Under the pieces are notes generated by a model that was given only the letters and a program-made list of their open reading frames with translations, ran no database searches and was not told the origin of the DNA. The position numbers and the translations under genes are program-made. A stretch of DNA of 6,824 nt, taken from NCBI GenBank assembly GCA_016744485.1, contig JADGEG010000110.1:1-6824 (forward strand), written 5' to 3'. This document shows, one piece after another, positions 5,143 to 6,824 of the stretch; the stretch's first letter is position 1; every line of letters begins with the position of its first letter. Origin of the DNA: Arcobacter sp. (GTDB lineage: Bacteria > Campylobacterota > Campylobacteria > Campylobacterales > Arcobacteraceae).

Positions 5143-6714
5143 TTATTCTTGAAAATCTACTTTTGCCAAATAATCTTTAAATTTACTTTGACCTAAATTA
5201 TCAACTTCATAATTATATATTAGTTTTGAAATAAAATTTACAACTTTTGAGGCTTCAATTTTTAAACCTATTTGTCTTGAAAATCTACTTTTAATATCTC
5301 CTTGTAAATTTCCTCCTAATAATACATCATATCCTTCAACTCTTTTATTTTCTGCATTTTTTACTTTAACTCCTACAAATCCAATATCAGCAATTTGTGG
5401 GTGAGAACAACCATTTCCACAGCCTGATATTGCAATAGTTACATTTTCTTTAAAGTTTGGAAATGTCTCTTCAAGTTGTAATAATACTTGTTTTGAAAAC
5501 TTTTTAGTTTCAGTTATAGCAAACTTACAAAATTCTTTCCCTGTACAACTTTGAAGTCTGGCACGAAATACTGAAGGATTATAAGGATAGCCCAAATCAT
5601 CAAATTCATTTGCTAAGTCTTGTACTACCTCATCTTTAATACCATATACAACAAAGTTTTGAGTAGCAGTTAAACTAAGTCCTTTTGCTTTGTATTTTTC
5701 GACGATATTATACATTTGTGTAAAATCTTCTCCAGCAATTCGTCCTGAATTAGAAGCAAAGCCCACATAAGACTCACCTTGCATTTTAGCCTTATGTATA
5801 CCAAAATGATTTCTATTTTCAAAAGACTGTATATCAGGAGCTATTTTTCCTTCTTGTAATTTATATCCAAGTTTTTTTTCTATTTCATCAACAAATTTGT
5901 CCAAACCCCATTCAATAACGAGGTGTCTCACTCTTGCTTTATTTCTATTATTTCTATTTCCAAAATCTCTAAATATTTCAGCACAAGCAACGGCTACATC
6001 TTGAACTTGAGTATCTTTTACATATCTATTTGCTCTGTATGCAATTTGTTTTGACTTTGATAATCCTCCACCTACACATAAATCAAATAAGATTTCACTA
6101 GAAGACGTTTTAAAAGCAGTAAATGACACATCTTGAATTTCGTGTGATGCACAGTGTTTTGTACAGGCACTTATTCCTATTTTATATTTTCGTGGAAAAT
6201 TACAAAATCTATCATCATGTTTATCAAAATACTTATCAACAGACGTTACTAAATCTTTTGTATCATAAATTTCATCTTTAGTAATACCACTTACGGGACA
6301 GGTCATAATAGGTCTTGGCCCATCTCCTGATGCCATTCTTGAAGTTAAACCAACACTTTGCAGTAATTCAAAAACTTTTGGTAAATCTTTAATTTGAATA
6401 TAATGAAATTGTATATTTTGTCTTACTGTAAAATCAACCAAACCTTGGGCATATTTTTGTCCAATGGTAGACATTACTTTTAACTGTTCTAAATTCATAC
6501 AAGCATCAACGAGTTTAACTCTTTTCATAAAGTATTTTTTATCTTCAGCTTTATCATGATCTATATGAGGATACATACCATACCATTTAAGTAAACCTAT
6601 ATATTCCTTACTTAAAGCCTCACCACCTTTCGCTTCTTCGTATATGTCAGCAATAACATCTAAAGGGTTTCTTGAAGCTTTTAATTTTTCTAATGCCGAT
6701 AATTCTTTTTCCAT
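5143..6714 (-). CDS. Ferredoxin-type nitrite/sulfite reductase (siroheme, 4Fe-4S)
   Basis: 523 residues, right for the monomeric ferredoxin-dependent family that reduces nitrite to ammonia or sulfite to sulfide with six electrons. Two half-repeats are visible. The first has FTVRQNIQFHYIQIKD (95-110), a ferredoxin-like half-domain, then GDGPRPIMTCPVSGI (130-144) and ISACTKHCASHEIQD (181-195). The second has SYVGFASNSGRI (315-325), then the cluster motif CTGKEFC (Cys390, Cys396) and CGNGC (Cys432, Cys436), which hold the 4Fe-4S cluster and bridge it to siroheme. All four ligands are present. CTG-x-x-FC is used by plant nitrite reductases and by mycobacterial sulfite reductase alike, so the substrate cannot be settled from motifs; no sulfate- or nitrate-assimilation genes flank it. 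No flavin domain is present, so electrons must come from a separate donor. The ATG at 6714 follows AAGGAAG by 8 bases. Confidence 0.92.
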   Translation of the reverse strand: MEKELSALEKLKASRNPLDVIADIYEEAKGGEALSKEYIGLLKWYGMYPHIDHDKAEDKKYFMKRVKLVDACMNLEQLKVMSTIGQKYAQGLVDFTVRQNIQFHYIQIKDLPKVFELLQSVGLTSRMASGDGPRPIMTCPVSGITKDEIYDTKDLVTSVDKYFDKHDDRFCNFPRKYKIGISACTKHCASHEIQDVSFTAFKTSSSEILFDLCVGGGLSKSKQIAYRANRYVKDTQVQDVAVACAEIFRDFGNRNNRNKARVRHLVIEWGLDKFVDEIEKKLGYKLQEGKIAPDIQSFENRNHFGIHKAKMQGESYVGFASNSGRIAGEDFTQMYNIVEKYKAKGLSLTATQNFVVYGIKDEVVQDLANEFDDLGYPYNPSVFRARLQSCTGKEFCKFAITETKKFSKQVLLQLEETFPNFKENVTIAISGCGNGCSHPQIADIGFVGVKVKNAENKRVEGYDVLLGGNLQGDIKSRFSRQIGLKIEASKVVNFISKLIYNYEVDNLGQSKFKDYLAKVDFQE

Positions 6715-6722
6715 TTATTATA

Positions 6723-6729
6723 CTTCCTT
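6723..6729 (-). promoter_or_regulatory. Ribosome binding site of the nitrite/sulfite reductase gene
   Basis: AAGGAAG on the minus strand lies 8 bases before the ATG at 6714 and fixes that start over later in-frame Met codons. Confidence 0.75.
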
Positions 6730-6758
6730 ATTTAAATAAAATATAAGTTATAATTTCT

Positions 6759-6764
6759 ATTATA
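6759..6764 (-). promoter_or_regulatory. Candidate -10 box for the reductase gene
   Basis: A perfect TATAAT on the minus strand lies 44 bases before the ATG, predicting a leader of about 37 bases that includes the ribosome site. There is no recognisable -35 at 17 bases. A second, poorer box (TATAAC, 6752-6747) lies just downstream. The DNA is very AT-rich, so the choice is tentative. Confidence 0.35.
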
Positions 6765-6785
6765 TTTGATTCTCGATATAACTCT

Positions 6786-6816
6786 AGATTCAGATTGGAG
6801 ATTAAACTACCAATCT
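6786..6816. repeat. AGATT direct repeats and inverted repeat upstream of the reductase gene
   Basis: AGATT occurs three times on the plus strand, at 6786, 6792 and 6799. AGATTGG (6792-6798) is also perfectly inverted as CCAATCT (6810-6816). The inner AG/CT can extend the pairing to nine pairs with one bulged A around the loop ATTAAA. It lies about 20-50 bases upstream of the candidate -10 box, where an activator or repressor could bind. No T-run follows the hairpin on either strand, so it is not a classic terminator. The rest of 6715-6824 shows no gene. Confidence 0.4.
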
Positions 6817-6824
6817 ACTACATT

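Overview
The window is AT-rich bacterial DNA of about a quarter G+C, with A/T-biased codons and mostly TAA stops. Together with the protein sequences this suggests a Campylobacterota bacterium, most like the Arcobacter group. That placement is an inference from composition and gene style, not a database result.

Positions 1-2466 (+ strand) hold a tightly packed gene run. It starts with the last codons of an unidentified gene that overlaps a BatA-like von Willebrand factor A (VWA) membrane protein. Next is a single-span membrane protein with a coiled coil and a probable degenerate OmpA-like C-terminal domain, overlapping the VWA gene by 11 bases. A class II aldolase/adducin-fold protein that appears to have lost its metal-binding histidines follows 35 bases later. 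The first two complete genes look like an envelope module. The VWA protein has a metal-ion-dependent adhesion site facing the periplasm, and its partner could reach the cell wall. An 18-A homopolymer at the end of the VWA gene sits at the junction, and its length decides whether the two proteins are separate or fused.

Positions 2467-3036 (+ strand) hold the hup gene for the nucleoid protein HU, with its own leader and a likely terminator, then a tRNA-Leu(CAA) gene with an encoded CCA end.

Positions 3037-6714 (- strand) hold four housekeeping genes, read from right to left: a siroheme/4Fe-4S nitrite or sulfite reductase, ribulose-phosphate 3-epimerase (rpe), phosphoribosylanthranilate isomerase (trpF) and a DnaQ-like 3'-5' exonuclease. 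rpe, trpF and the exonuclease are almost certainly co-transcribed: rpe and trpF are 1 base apart, and trpF and the exonuclease overlap by 14 bases. A consensus extended -10 box precedes rpe. The last base of the tRNA CCA directly abuts the exonuclease stop codon on the other strand, so the two transcription units meet with no spacer.

There is no CRISPR array, insertion sequence or phage gene. The least ordinary part is the left third, with the BatA-like/OmpA-like gene pair and its long poly(A) tract.
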